Below are positions 50,972-59,724 of a DNA stretch of 64,000 nt, in pieces. The stretch's first letter is position 1; each line of letters opens with the position of its first letter. The position numbers were made by a program, and so were the translations under genes. Source of the DNA: Variovorax sp. dw_308 (GTDB taxonomy: Bacteria > Pseudomonadota > Gammaproteobacteria > Burkholderiales > Burkholderiaceae_C); assembly GCF_019207085.1 (NCBI RefSeq), contig NZ_JAATOM010000006.1, positions 310,001-374,000 on the forward strand. The letters are read 5' to 3'. Under the pieces are notes generated by a model. That model did no database searches. It saw only the letters and a program-made list of their open reading frames with translations, and was not told the DNA's origin.

Positions 50972-51949
50972 ATGAAGATCTGCATCTACGGTGCCGGCGC
51001 CATCGGCGGCTGGATCGGCGTGGCGCTGTCGCAGGCCGGCGAGCGCATCAACGTGGTGGCGCGCGGCGCGACGCTGGAGGCGTTGCAGCGCGACGGCCTC
51101 TGCCTCATGCGCGGCGATGTGCGTACGCGCGTGCCCGTGAACGCCGTGGCCGATCCGGCCGAGCTTGGCGAGCAGGACCTCGTCGTCGTGGCCGTGAAGG
51201 CGCCCTCCCTGGCCGGCGTGGCGGCGCAGATCGCGCCGCTGCTGGGGCCCGACACGCTCGTGCTGGTCGCGATGAACGGCGTGCCGTGGTGGTTCCTGCA
51301 AGGCGGCTTTGGCGGCGAGGTCGCGGGCCGGCGGCTCGCGGCGGTGGACCCCGATGGCGCCATCGCCGCCGCCATCCCCGATCGGCACGTGATCGGCGGC
51401 GTGGTGCATTGCAGCTGCTCGCTCGATGCGCCGGGCGTGGTGCGGCACCACTTCGGCAACGGGCTCATCATCGGCGAGCCTTCAGGCGAGGCCACGCCGC
51501 GGGTGCGGGCGTTGCTGGACTTGCTGATGCGCGCCGGCATCGACGCCAAGCTCTCCGCGCAGATCCAGAAGGACGTGTGGTTCAAGCTCTGGGGCAACAT
51601 GACGGTGAACCCGATCAGCGCCCTCACCCGTGCCACCACCGACCTGATCCTCGGCGACGAACTGGTGCTCGGCTTCATCTCGACCGTGATGCTGGAGGCC
51701 AAGGAGATCGGCGCGCGCATCGGCATCCCGATCGCAGACACCCCCGAGGATCGCCATGCCGTGACGCGGCGGCTCGGCGCCTTCAAGACCTCGATGCTGC
51801 AGGACGTGGAAGCCGGGCGCGCGGTCGAGCTCGACGCGCTGGTGAGCGCGGTGCGCGAACTGGGCCAGATGACGCGTGTGCCGACGCCATTCACCGATGC
51901 GCTGCTCGGCCTGTCGCGCTTGCAGGCGCGTCAACTCGGCTTGTATTGA
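50972..51949 (+). CDS. Ketopantoate reductase-family oxidoreductase (second paralogue)
   Basis: 325 residues. N-terminal IYGAGAIGGWIGVALSQAG binds NADPH, the catalytic lysine region is VVVAVKAPSLAGVA, AMNGVPWWFLQG is the NG block, and KLWGNMTVNPISALTRATTD matches the C-terminal PanE domain. The W-W insertion and linkage to an aldolase and a Bug receptor suggest a catabolic role on a branched or 2-keto acid and not pantothenate synthesis. Ends the unit that began at 49048. Confidence 0.88.
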   Translation: MKICIYGAGAIGGWIGVALSQAGERINVVARGATLEALQRDGLCLMRGDVRTRVPVNAVADPAELGEQDLVVVAVKAPSLAGVAAQIAPLLGPDTLVLVAMNGVPWWFLQGGFGGEVAGRRLAAVDPDGAIAAAIPDRHVIGGVVHCSCSLDAPGVVRHHFGNGLIIGEPSGEATPRVRALLDLLMRAGIDAKLSAQIQKDVWFKLWGNMTVNPISALTRATTDLILGDELVLGFISTVMLEAKEIGARIGIPIADTPEDRHAVTRRLGAFKTSMLQDVEAGRAVELDALVSAVRELGQMTRVPTPFTDALLGLSRLQARQLGLY

Positions 51950-51975
51950 GATCGACTTGAGAGCCGAGGCGCCTG

Positions 51976-52695
51976 TCAGCGCCCGAGAATCATCCGCACG
52001 GCCTGCGGCAAGGTCGCCGCCGCGGGCAGGAACGCATCGATCGCCGCGCCCAGCACCACCGCGCAGATCACCGCACCGAGCAGCGGCTTCCACGTGAGCT
52101 TCACCGCGGCCGACAGCCAGCCGGCGCGCGCCAGCCGCACTGTGGCGCGCGCGGCAACGTAGGAGAAGGCGATTTCGAGCGTGACGGCCAGCAGCACGTC
52201 GGAACCGAAGAACAGCATCACGAGCCAGCCAGCGCCCAGCACGACGGCGATGCCGATCAGGAAGATCGCGATGACCGGCACCACGATGAGCTCGCCGTCG
52301 GCCGCGCTCGCAAGGTCGAGCGAGCCGCCCGGCAGGTCGCCGAGCCCGGTGCCGTCGGCGCGCGCCAGCGCGGCATAGCCGGTGTCTGTGTCGAGCCCGC
52401 CCCCGGCATCCGGCAGGTCGAAGTCCGCGTCCCTGCGACCCTCCACCAGGCGCTGCGCCCACCAGCGCAGGATCAGCAGGTAGGCGATGTAGCCGACGCC
52501 CAGCGTGAAGACGTAGCGCAGCGCCAGCGAGTGCGTGCCCACATGCCGGACGAGTTCCGCGACACCCCACATCAGCAGCAGCGTGACGATGCCGATCAGG
52601 ATGCCGTAGGCGCGCAGGCTGTGGCGACGCCGCAGGTCGCGTTCGTACACGCTCTCCCACAACCGGACGGAGCGCCAGTTGGAGAGGACTTTCAT
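51976..52695 (-). CDS. Polytopic membrane protein of unknown function
   Basis: 239 residues. The ATG at 52695 is chosen because the longer upstream part of the frame is antisense to alr. Hydrophobic segments lie near 30–50, 58–76, 132–165 (two) and 200–220, separated by an acidic Gly-rich loop (DLPDAGGGLDTDTGYAALAR). The cytoplasmic N-terminus is basic (YERDLRRRHSLRAYG). No family recognised. Same strand as alr, 22 bp downstream of it, so probably co-transcribed. Confidence 0.75.
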   Translation of the reverse strand: MKVLSNWRSVRLWESVYERDLRRRHSLRAYGILIGIVTLLLMWGVAELVRHVGTHSLALRYVFTLGVGYIAYLLILRWWAQRLVEGRRDADFDLPDAGGGLDTDTGYAALARADGTGLGDLPGGSLDLASAADGELIVVPVIAIFLIGIAVVLGAGWLVMLFFGSDVLLAVTLEIAFSYVAARATVRLARAGWLSAAVKLTWKPLLGAVICAVVLGAAIDAFLPAAATLPQAVRMILGR

Positions 52696-52717
52696 GCGCT
52701 GGCGAACACGTGGACCG

Positions 52718-53809
52718 TCATGCGACGATCGTAGGCACCCGCAAGGCCAGGGCGCACATGAGTTCGTAACCGACCGTACCCGCGGCACGCGCCACTTCAT
52801 CGATCGGCAACACGGCGCCGTTGACGGCCGAGCGCCCCCACAGCACCACCTCGCTGCCGAAGCCCGCATCCGGCACCGGCGTCAGGTCGACCGTGATCAT
52901 GTCCATGCTCACCCGCCCGACCATGCGCGTGCGCACGCCGTTGACCAGCACCGGCGCGCCGGTGTCCGCGTGGCGCGGATAGCCGTCCGCGTAGCCGACC
53001 GCGGCGATGCCGATGCGCATCGGTTGCTCCGCCGCAAAGCGGGAGCCGTAGCCCACCAGCGCGCCCGGCGCCAGGTCCTGGATGCCGATGAGCCGCGTGG
53101 CCAGCGTCATCGTCGGTTGCAATTGCCAGTGCGCCGCATCGTGCGCGGGAAAGTCGGGTGCGCTGCCGTACAGCAGGATGCCGGGGCGCACCCAGTCGGC
53201 GCGCGTGGCTTCCGAGTGTCTCAACAATGCGGCACTGTTGGCGATGGAGCGCTCGCCGGGCAGGTCTTCGGTCGCGCGGCGGAATGCGGCGACCTGCGCC
53301 TCGATGCCGCGCGGACCGTCGGCATCGCTGAAATGCGTGACCAGCGAAATCTCGTCGACCTGCGGCAACGCGTTCAGGCGCGTCCATGCGGCGCGGTAGC
53401 GCTCGGGCGTGAAGCCCAGCCGGTTCATGCCGGAATTCATCTTGAGGAACACGCGCTGCGGCTGCTGCGTCTTGTGCGCGGCGAGCATGTCGATCTGCTC
53501 GTCGCAATGCACGGTGTGCCAGAGGTCCAGGCGCGAGCACAGTTCGAGGTCGCGCGCATCGAAGACGCCTTCCAGCAACAGCACCGGCCCGCGCCAGCCG
53601 AGTGCGCGCACGCGTTCGGCCTCGGCCAGGTCGAGCAGTGCAAAACCGTCGGCGCCGCGCAGGCCTTCAAAGGCCCGCTCGATGCCGTGGCCATAGGCGT
53701 TGGCCTTGACGACCGCCCACACGCGCGCGTCGAGCGCGGCGCGGCGGGCGCGGTCCAGGTTGTGGCGCAGTGCGTCGGTGTGGATGGTGGCGAGGATGGG
53801 GCGCGGCAT
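52718..53809 (-). CDS. alr: Alanine racemase
   Basis: PLP fold-type III racemase of 363 residues supplying D-alanine for peptidoglycan. The PLP lysine is in [11 protein letters not shown], the second catalytic base region is VGYGSRF, and [14 protein letters not shown] is the conserved C-terminal domain block. The ATG at 53809 gives the canonical start [17 protein letters not shown]. Divergent from lplT, with 200 bp between starts and no gene in that gap. Confidence 0.95.
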   Translation of the reverse strand: MPRPILATIHTDALRHNLDRARRAALDARVWAVVKANAYGHGIERAFEGLRGADGFALLDLAEAERVRALGWRGPVLLLEGVFDARDLELCSRLDLWHTVHCDEQIDMLAAHKTQQPQRVFLKMNSGMNRLGFTPERYRAAWTRLNALPQVDEISLVTHFSDADGPRGIEAQVAAFRRATEDLPGERSIANSAALLRHSEATRADWVRPGILLYGSAPDFPAHDAAHWQLQPTMTLATRLIGIQDLAPGALVGYGSRFAAEQPMRIGIAAVGYADGYPRHADTGAPVLVNGVRTRMVGRVSMDMITVDLTPVPDAGFGSEVVLWGRSAVNGAVLPIDEVARAAGTVGYELMCALALRVPTIVA

Positions 53810-54009
53810 CGGCAGGGCGTGGATGTGAGGTGGAGGATGAGGTGGGGACAGGCGCGCAAAACGACACGATCGGGGCGCGGGTGAACCCGTAGCAGCAGCC
53901 CGATTCTGGCATTGGACCCCCATGCTATAACCGCCTGTCCGCCCGAGCGGCGGCGACTATTTCCACTATTGCCAGCGGCCTTTTTCCCCACTGGCCAGCA
54001 TGCTCATCG

Positions 54010-55314
54010 ATGAAGCGCGGTTTTTACACCATCATGTCGGCCCAGTTCTTTTCGTCTGTGGCCGACAACGCGCTTTTCGTCGCCGCCATCGAACTGATGA
54101 GAAGCACGGGCGCGGCCGAATGGCAACGCGCCGCGCTGGTGCCGATCTTCGCCATCTTCTACGTGGTGCTGGCGCCGCTGCTGGGCGCATTCTCCGACGC
54201 CTTGCCCAAGGGCAAGGTGATGTTCATCAGCAACGGCATCAAGGTGGCCGGGTGCGTGATGATGCTGTTCGGCTCGCATCCCTTGCTGTCCTACGCCATC
54301 GTCGGGCTGGGTGCGGCGGCCTACTCGCCTGCCAAGTACGGCATCCTCACGGAGCTGCTGCCGTCCTCGCAACTGGTCAAGGCCAACGGCTGGATCGAAG
54401 GCCTCACCATCGCGTCGATCATCCTGGGCATCCTGGTGGGCGGGCAACTCGTGGGGCACACGGTGTCGCACTTCCTGCTGCGCTTCGACGTGCCGTTCAT
54501 CGACACCGGCATCGATACGCCGCCCGAAGCCGCCATCAGCGTGCTGATCTTCGTGTACCTGATCGCCGCCTGGTTCAACACGCGCATACCGCACACCGGC
54601 GTCGAGATGCGGCCGCTGCGCTCCAATCCGCGCAAGAGTTTCATGGCCAACATGGTGGCGCTGCTGCCTGACTTCTGGCACTGCAATTCGCGCCTGTGGC
54701 GCGACCGGCTCGGGCAGATCTCGCTGGCCACGACCACGCTGTTCTGGGGCGCCAGCGGCAGCCTCAAGTACATCGTGCTGGCATGGGGCACGCTGGCTCT
54801 CGGCTACAGCACGGCGCAGGCCACCGCGCTCACCGGCGTGGTGGTCGTGGGCACCGCCGTCGGCGCGGTGGTGGCGTCGATGCGCATGAAGCTCGACATG
54901 GCCACGCGCGTGATACCGATGGGCATCGGCATGGGGCTGCTGCTGATCTCGCTGATCTTCATTCACAACCTCTGGGTGGCGATTCCGTTCCTGGTGTTGC
55001 TGGGCGGCCTCGGCGGCTTCATGGTGGTGCCGATGAATGCGCTGCTGCAACACCGCGGCCACAACCTGATGGGTGCGGGCCGCTCCATCGCCGTGCAGAA
55101 CTTCAACGAGCAGGCCTGCATCCTGGTGCTCGGCGTGTTCTACAGCGCCTGCACTGGCGCGGGCCTGTCGGTGTACATGGCCATCGCGGCATTCGGCGGC
55201 CTGGTGGGCGGCGTCATGTGGATCATCCAGCTCTGGTACAGCTACAACTGCAAGAAGTACCCCGAGGAAATCGAGCATCTGCTGCAGATCGCACGCAGCG
55301 ACAAGCACCACTGA
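54010..55314 (+). CDS. lplT: Lysophospholipid transporter LplT (MFS)
   Basis: 434-residue MFS protein with about twelve membrane segments. The N-terminal FYTIMSAQFFSSVADNALFV and the loop GAAAYSPAKYGILTELLPSS are diagnostic of LplT. In enterobacteria LplT flips lysophosphatidylethanolamine inward for re-acylation by Aas; no aas gene is adjacent here. Alanine racemase and lplT are often divergent neighbours in related bacteria. Confidence 0.92.
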   Translation: MKRGFYTIMSAQFFSSVADNALFVAAIELMRSTGAAEWQRAALVPIFAIFYVVLAPLLGAFSDALPKGKVMFISNGIKVAGCVMMLFGSHPLLSYAIVGLGAAAYSPAKYGILTELLPSSQLVKANGWIEGLTIASIILGILVGGQLVGHTVSHFLLRFDVPFIDTGIDTPPEAAISVLIFVYLIAAWFNTRIPHTGVEMRPLRSNPRKSFMANMVALLPDFWHCNSRLWRDRLGQISLATTTLFWGASGSLKYIVLAWGTLALGYSTAQATALTGVVVVGTAVGAVVASMRMKLDMATRVIPMGIGMGLLLISLIFIHNLWVAIPFLVLLGGLGGFMVVPMNALLQHRGHNLMGAGRSIAVQNFNEQACILVLGVFYSACTGAGLSVYMAIAAFGGLVGGVMWIIQLWYSYNCKKYPEEIEHLLQIARSDKHH

Positions 55315-55417
55315 ACGGGCTTCGCATTGCTCGCCCTGAGACGCGCATCGCCACCGCACTGACATGTCTGGCCGCCCGGACTAGGATGCTCGCCTTTACC
55401 CACAGCAAGGAATGGCG

Positions 55418-55906
55418 ATGGCAAGCATCTATGACTTCAACGCGACCAGCATCGACGGCAAGCCCATGGCACTCAAGAAATTCAAGGGCAAGGTCCTGTT
55501 GATCGTGAACACCGCGAGCAAGTGCGGCTTCACGCCGCAGTTCGAAGGCCTGGAAAAGCTGCATGAGAAGTACGCCGCCGAGGGCCTCACGGTGCTTGGC
55601 TTTCCGTCCAACCAGTTCGGCGCGCAAGACCCGGGCACCAACGAGGAGATCGGCGCGTTCTGCACCAAGAACTACGGTGTGAGCTTTCCGATGATGGAGA
55701 AGATCGACGTCAACGGCAGCAATGCCGCGCCGCTCTATCAATACCTCACCAAGGAAAAGCCGGGGCTGCTCGGCATGACCGCCATCAAGTGGAACTTCAC
55801 CAAGTTCCTGGTGGGGCGCGACGGCACGGTGCTCAAGCGCTACGCACCGCTGGACACGCCGGCGTCGATGACGCGCGATATCGAGAAAGCGCTGAAGGCA
55901 GCGTGA
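55418..55906 (+). CDS. Glutathione peroxidase family protein
   Basis: 162 residues. The peroxidatic residue is cysteine C36 in NTASKCGFTPQ, not selenocysteine. The tetrad partners are visible as Gln in PSNQFGAQDPG and Trp/Asn in IKWNFTKFLV. C-terminal helix DIEKALKAA. The ATG at 55418 has better spacing from AAGGA than the one at 55412. It reduces peroxides using thioredoxin or glutathione, in the cytoplasm. Confidence 0.93.
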   Translation: MASIYDFNATSIDGKPMALKKFKGKVLLIVNTASKCGFTPQFEGLEKLHEKYAAEGLTVLGFPSNQFGAQDPGTNEEIGAFCTKNYGVSFPMMEKIDVNGSNAAPLYQYLTKEKPGLLGMTAIKWNFTKFLVGRDGTVLKRYAPLDTPASMTRDIEKALKAA

Positions 55907-55943
55907 TCCGCATCTTTCGAATCGCAACCGAGGAGCAACCTGC

Positions 55944-56858
55944 ATGACGACATCACCTGTGCGGCCCGACGCGGTGCGCACGCCCGACGAGCGCTTCGGC
56001 GACCTGCCCGGCTACCCGTGGGCGCCGAACTACATCGCGGACCTGCCCTCGCTCGCGGGCTTGCGGATGCACTACCTCGATGAAGGTCCGCGCGATGCAG
56101 CGTCCACCTGGTTGTGCCTGCACGGCAACCCGACCTGGAGCTACCTGTACCGCAAGATGATTCCGATCTTCCTGCAGGCCGGGCACCGCGTGGTGGCGCC
56201 CGACCTGATCGGGTTCGGTCGCAGCGACAAGCCGACGGACGAAAGCGCGCACAGCTTCACCTGGCATCGGCAGGTGCTGCTCGAATTCGTCGAGCGGCTC
56301 GACCTGCGCAACGTGGTGCTGGTGGTGCAGGACTGGGGCGGGCTGCTGGGCCTGACGCTGCCGATCGCCGCGCCGCAGCGCTACCGCGACCTGCTCGTCA
56401 TGAACACCGCGTTCGGCACCGGCGATGCGCCGCTCGGCGCGGGATTCCTGGCATGGCGCGAGATGTGCGCGAAGAATCCCGGGTTCGACGTGGGCCGGCT
56501 CTTCGCGCGCGGCAATCCGCAGATGAGCCCCGGCGAATGCGCCGCCTACAACGCGCCGTTTCCGGACGCTGCGCACCGTGCGGCGCTGCGTGCCTTTCCG
56601 CCGATGGTGCCGGAGTTCCCGGACGCGAACGGCGCGGCCGAATCACGCGCGGCGCGCGAGTTCTTCAGCCAGCAGTGGCAAGGTCGGACGGTGATGGCGG
56701 TCGGTGCGCAAGACCCGGTCATGGGAGTGCCGGCCATGCGCAGCCTGCAGAAGCTGATCCGGAATTGCCCGGACCCGCTGGTGCTGGAGCAGGCTGGCCA
56801 CTTCGTGCAGGAAATGGGAGAACCCGCCGCGCTGGCCGCGGTGCAGGCGTTCCGTTGA
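55944..56858 (+). CDS. Haloalkane dehalogenase (alpha/beta hydrolase)
   Basis: 304 residues. The oxyanion block HGNPTWSYLYRKM, nucleophile D130 followed by halide-binding W131 in VVQDWGG, acid D257 in GAQDPVMG and base H286 in QAGHFVQEMG form the catalytic set of subfamily-I haloalkane dehalogenases (DhlA/DhmA group), which hydrolyse carbon–halogen bonds to alcohols. An AGGAG Shine-Dalgarno precedes the ATG. The natural substrate is unknown. It starts 37 bp after the peroxidase gene, so the two may be co-transcribed. Confidence 0.88.
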   Translation: MTTSPVRPDAVRTPDERFGDLPGYPWAPNYIADLPSLAGLRMHYLDEGPRDAASTWLCLHGNPTWSYLYRKMIPIFLQAGHRVVAPDLIGFGRSDKPTDESAHSFTWHRQVLLEFVERLDLRNVVLVVQDWGGLLGLTLPIAAPQRYRDLLVMNTAFGTGDAPLGAGFLAWREMCAKNPGFDVGRLFARGNPQMSPGECAAYNAPFPDAAHRAALRAFPPMVPEFPDANGAAESRAAREFFSQQWQGRTVMAVGAQDPVMGVPAMRSLQKLIRNCPDPLVLEQAGHFVQEMGEPAALAAVQAFR

Positions 56859-56874
56859 AGTTGTAGCAGTCGCG

Positions 56875-57273
56875 CTAGAAGCGGAAGTCCACCGTCTTCG
56901 GCGCACTCGCGATCGTCACGGGCATGTTCTTGGTGACGCCGCCGCTGGTGGCCTGCACCGTGTAGGCGCCGGTGGGCAGATCGACCAGGCACAGCGGGCC
57001 GCGCGCACGAAACACGTAGGCAGGGGCTGCCGTTGTCGCGTCCTGGATGGTCACGTCCACATCCGCGAGGAAGGCGCCATCGGGTCGCGCGAACATCAGC
57101 GAGAGCGGGTGGTCCTTCATCTGCGAGCGCATCGCCGCCGACTCGTCCGAGCCGATGCCGCCGCAGATGTGGGTCGGCCCATCGGGCTGCGCCCAGACGC
57201 CGGTGACTGCAGTGGCGATTGCGCAGGCGGCGACACCGCGGCGCAGGAAGCTGGAGGAAGCAAGGGAAACCAT
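56875..57273 (-). CDS. Secreted carboxypeptidase-regulatory-like domain protein
   Basis: 132 residues. The ATG at 57273 has a strong AGGAAGGAG ribosome-binding site. The signal peptide SFLRRGVAACAIATAVTGVW is cleaved near WAQ. The mature part is a small beta-sandwich (AFLADVDVTIQDATTAAPAY, LPTGAYTVQATSGGVTKNMP) resembling CarboxypepD_reg or bacterial Ig-like repeats. Function unknown; periplasmic. The longer frame to 57357 adds a non-signal leader and is rejected. It lies 90 bp beyond glcF on the same strand. Confidence 0.75.
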   Translation of the reverse strand: MVSLASSSFLRRGVAACAIATAVTGVWAQPDGPTHICGGIGSDESAAMRSQMKDHPLSLMFARPDGAFLADVDVTIQDATTAAPAYVFRARGPLCLVDLPTGAYTVQATSGGVTKNMPVTIASAPKTVDFRF

Positions 57274-57363
57274 CTGGAACTCCTTCCTGAAGATCAGGTT
57301 GGAGCCATGGTGGAGCGCGTCGGGCCTGCAGCGGGTCGGACCTGTCCTGCAATGCACGTGCGA

Positions 57364-58605
57364 TCAGGCCGATGTCGCGGCAGGCGCAAGCGCCGCGTCG
57401 AGCAACTCGACCCAGTGCCGCACCGGCGTCTCGCTGCCGCTTTGCAGGTGCGTGATGCAGCCGATGTTGGCCGAAACGATGGTGGTCGGCTGCAGCTGGT
57501 TCAGGTGCCCGAGCTTGCGGTCGCGCAGCGGGTACGCCAGTTCGGGCTGCAGCACGGAGTAGGTGCCGGCCGATCCGCAGCACAGGTGCGACTCGTTGCG
57601 AGCGACCTGGATGTCGAAGCCCAGCGCGCGCAGGTTCAGCTCGACACCGCCACGCAGCTTCTGGCCGTGCTGCAGCGTGCATGGCGGGTGATAGGCGACC
57701 ACGCCGGCAGGTGCTTTCACACGCGGCTTGAGCGCCTTCACCAGGTCCGGCAGCAGCTCGCTGAGGTCGCGCGTCAACGCGCTGATGCGTGCGGCCTTGG
57801 CGGCATAGGCCGCGTCGTCCTTCAGCATGTGGCCGTATTCGCGCACCGTCACGCCGCAGCCCGATGCGTTCATCACGATGGCCTCGACCGCGCCGCTCTC
57901 CACCTGCGGCCACCAGGCGTCGATGTTGGCGCGCATCTGCGCCTTGCCGCCTTCATGGTCGTTGAGGTGGAACTTGACCGCGCCGCAGCAGCCCGCCTCC
58001 CTGGCGATGACGGTCTCGATGCCGGCCGCATCCAGCACGCGCGCGGTGGCGCTGTTGATGTTCGGCATCATGGACGGCTGCACGCAACCGGCGAGCATCA
58101 GCACCTTGCGTGCATGCTGGCGCGTGGGCCAGGCGCCGGCGTCCTGTTTCGCCGGCACCTTGGCCTTGAGCTTCGCGGGCAGCAGCGCGCGCACGCTCTG
58201 GCCGAGCTTCATCGCGGGGCCGAACAGCGGCGAAGGCAAGCCCTCCTTCAACAGCCAGCGCGTGGCCGACTCCATCGGCGCACGCGGCACTTTTTCATCG
58301 ACGATCTTGCGGCCGATATCGACCAGGTTCCCGTACTGCACGCCGCTCGGGCAGGTGCTTTCGCAGTTGCGGCAGGTGAGGCAGCGGTCCAGGTGCATCT
58401 GCGTGCTGCGCGTGGGCGGCTTGCCTTCGAGCACCTGCTTGATGAGGTAGATGCGTCCGCGCGGGCCGTCGAGTTCGTCGCCGAGCAGCTGGTACGTGGG
58501 GCAGGTGGCGGTGCAGAAGCCGCAATGCACGCACTTGCGCAGGATGGCCTCGGCCTCGCGGCCATCGGGCGTGTTCTGGAATTCGGGGGCGAGTTCTGTT
58601 TGCAT
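57364..58605 (-). CDS. glcF: Glycolate oxidase iron-sulfur subunit
   Basis: 413 residues. Two 4Fe-4S motifs are visible: CVHCGFCTATCPTYQLLGDE and CLTCRNCESTCPSGVQYG. Two CCG-type domains follow (GCVQPSMMPNINSA ... REAGCCGAVKFHLNDH and YHPPCTLQHGQ ... LCCGSAGTYSVLQP). It passes electrons from GlcD to the quinone pool. It starts 6 bp after glcE stops. Confidence 0.95.
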   Translation of the reverse strand: MQTELAPEFQNTPDGREAEAILRKCVHCGFCTATCPTYQLLGDELDGPRGRIYLIKQVLEGKPPTRSTQMHLDRCLTCRNCESTCPSGVQYGNLVDIGRKIVDEKVPRAPMESATRWLLKEGLPSPLFGPAMKLGQSVRALLPAKLKAKVPAKQDAGAWPTRQHARKVLMLAGCVQPSMMPNINSATARVLDAAGIETVIAREAGCCGAVKFHLNDHEGGKAQMRANIDAWWPQVESGAVEAIVMNASGCGVTVREYGHMLKDDAAYAAKAARISALTRDLSELLPDLVKALKPRVKAPAGVVAYHPPCTLQHGQKLRGGVELNLRALGFDIQVARNESHLCCGSAGTYSVLQPELAYPLRDRKLGHLNQLQPTTIVSANIGCITHLQSGSETPVRHWVELLDAALAPAATSA

Positions 58606-58611
58606 GGCAGA

Positions 58612-59724
58612 TCAGGTTGCGTTACCGAGGTGGCCGCGGTTGAAGACGCGATGCGGGTCGAACTCGTGCATCAGGTTGCGCTGCACGCGCGCGAGGGCGG
58701 GCGACAACGCATCGAATCGGGCAGGCGCGGCTTGCTGAGCGGCGCTGCCCGGCTTGAACAGCGTGGCGTGGCCGCCCGCGGCCTTTGCCACGGAACGGAT
58801 CGCGGCGCCCTGTCCCGGCGCAGCACGGTACCAGCGCTGGGCGCCGTGCCATTCGATCAAGGGTGGCTCGCCGTCGATGGCCAGCACCGGCGCGGTCTGC
58901 GGCACCGAGACGCGCCACAGGTCGTGCGTCGCGGTAGGGTCCTCGAACCACGGCAGGCACAGGTCGCGGCAGGCATCCCAATCGGCGGCGACCTGTGCGT
59001 TGTCCAGCCGCTCGCCGCCGAGGTGCTGGCATGCGGCTTCGACAGCGGCCACCGCGCCGCGCAGGCGCAGGTACAGGACTGCGTGGCCCGCATCCTCCAC
59101 CCAGCAACTGGCGTTGAGCGGCAGCGGTTGACCGCCCCAGGCATTCAGCAGGCGCAGTGCATCGGCCTGGCTGCAGTCGAAGCGCAAGGTGGCTTCCGCC
59201 GGTGACGCCGGCAGCACCTTGAGGCTGACTTCGGTGATCACGCCGAGCGTGCCCAGCGAACCCGCGAGCACGCGCGAGACGTCGTAGCCCGCCACGTTCT
59301 TCATGACCGTGCCGCCGAAGCGCAGCAACTCGGCCTTGCCGTTGAGCAACTCCGCGCCGAGCACATGGTCGCGCACCGAGCCGACGCTGGCGCGCGCAGG
59401 CCCGCTCAGGCCCGCGGCCACCATGCCGCCGACCGTGCCGCCGGGCGCGAAGCGCGGCGGCTCGAAAGCGAGGCACTGGCCTTCGGCGGCGAGCAGCGCC
59501 TCCAGCTCGGCCAGCGGCGTGCCGGTGCGCACGGTGACGACCAGTTCGCTCGGCTCGTAGCTCACGATGCCCGTGAGCGGCGCGGTGTCCAGTGTTTCGC
59601 CGGTGATCGGCTCGCCGTAGAAGGCCTTGGTGTCGCCGCCGCGGATGCGCAGCGGCGTCGCGGTCGCGGCCGCGGCGCGAACGCATTCGACCATCGATTG
59701 CAATGCGGTGTCCATGGTGCTCAT
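58612..59724 (-). CDS. glcE: Glycolate oxidase FAD-binding subunit
   Basis: 370 residues, truncated relative of GlcD with an FAD_binding_4 domain: IVSYEPSELVVTVRTGTPLA, FAPGGTVGGMVAAGLSGPAR and GGTVMKNVAGYDVSRVLAGS. Its ATG at 59724 shares one base with the glcD stop (TGATG), indicating coupling. Needed with GlcD and GlcF for glycolate oxidation to glyoxylate. Confidence 0.94.
   Translation of the reverse strand: MSTMDTALQSMVECVRAAAATATPLRIRGGDTKAFYGEPITGETLDTAPLTGIVSYEPSELVVTVRTGTPLAELEALLAAEGQCLAFEPPRFAPGGTVGGMVAAGLSGPARASVGSVRDHVLGAELLNGKAELLRFGGTVMKNVAGYDVSRVLAGSLGTLGVITEVSLKVLPASPAEATLRFDCSQADALRLLNAWGGQPLPLNASCWVEDAGHAVLYLRLRGAVAAVEAACQHLGGERLDNAQVAADWDACRDLCLPWFEDPTATHDLWRVSVPQTAPVLAIDGEPPLIEWHGAQRWYRAAPGQGAAIRSVAKAAGGHATLFKPGSAAQQAAPARFDALSPALARVQRNLMHEFDPHRVFNRGHLGNAT

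Noticed and set aside
57109..59205. Plus-strand frame of about 700 codons
   Set aside because: Antisense to glcF and glcE, both with intact cofactor motifs.
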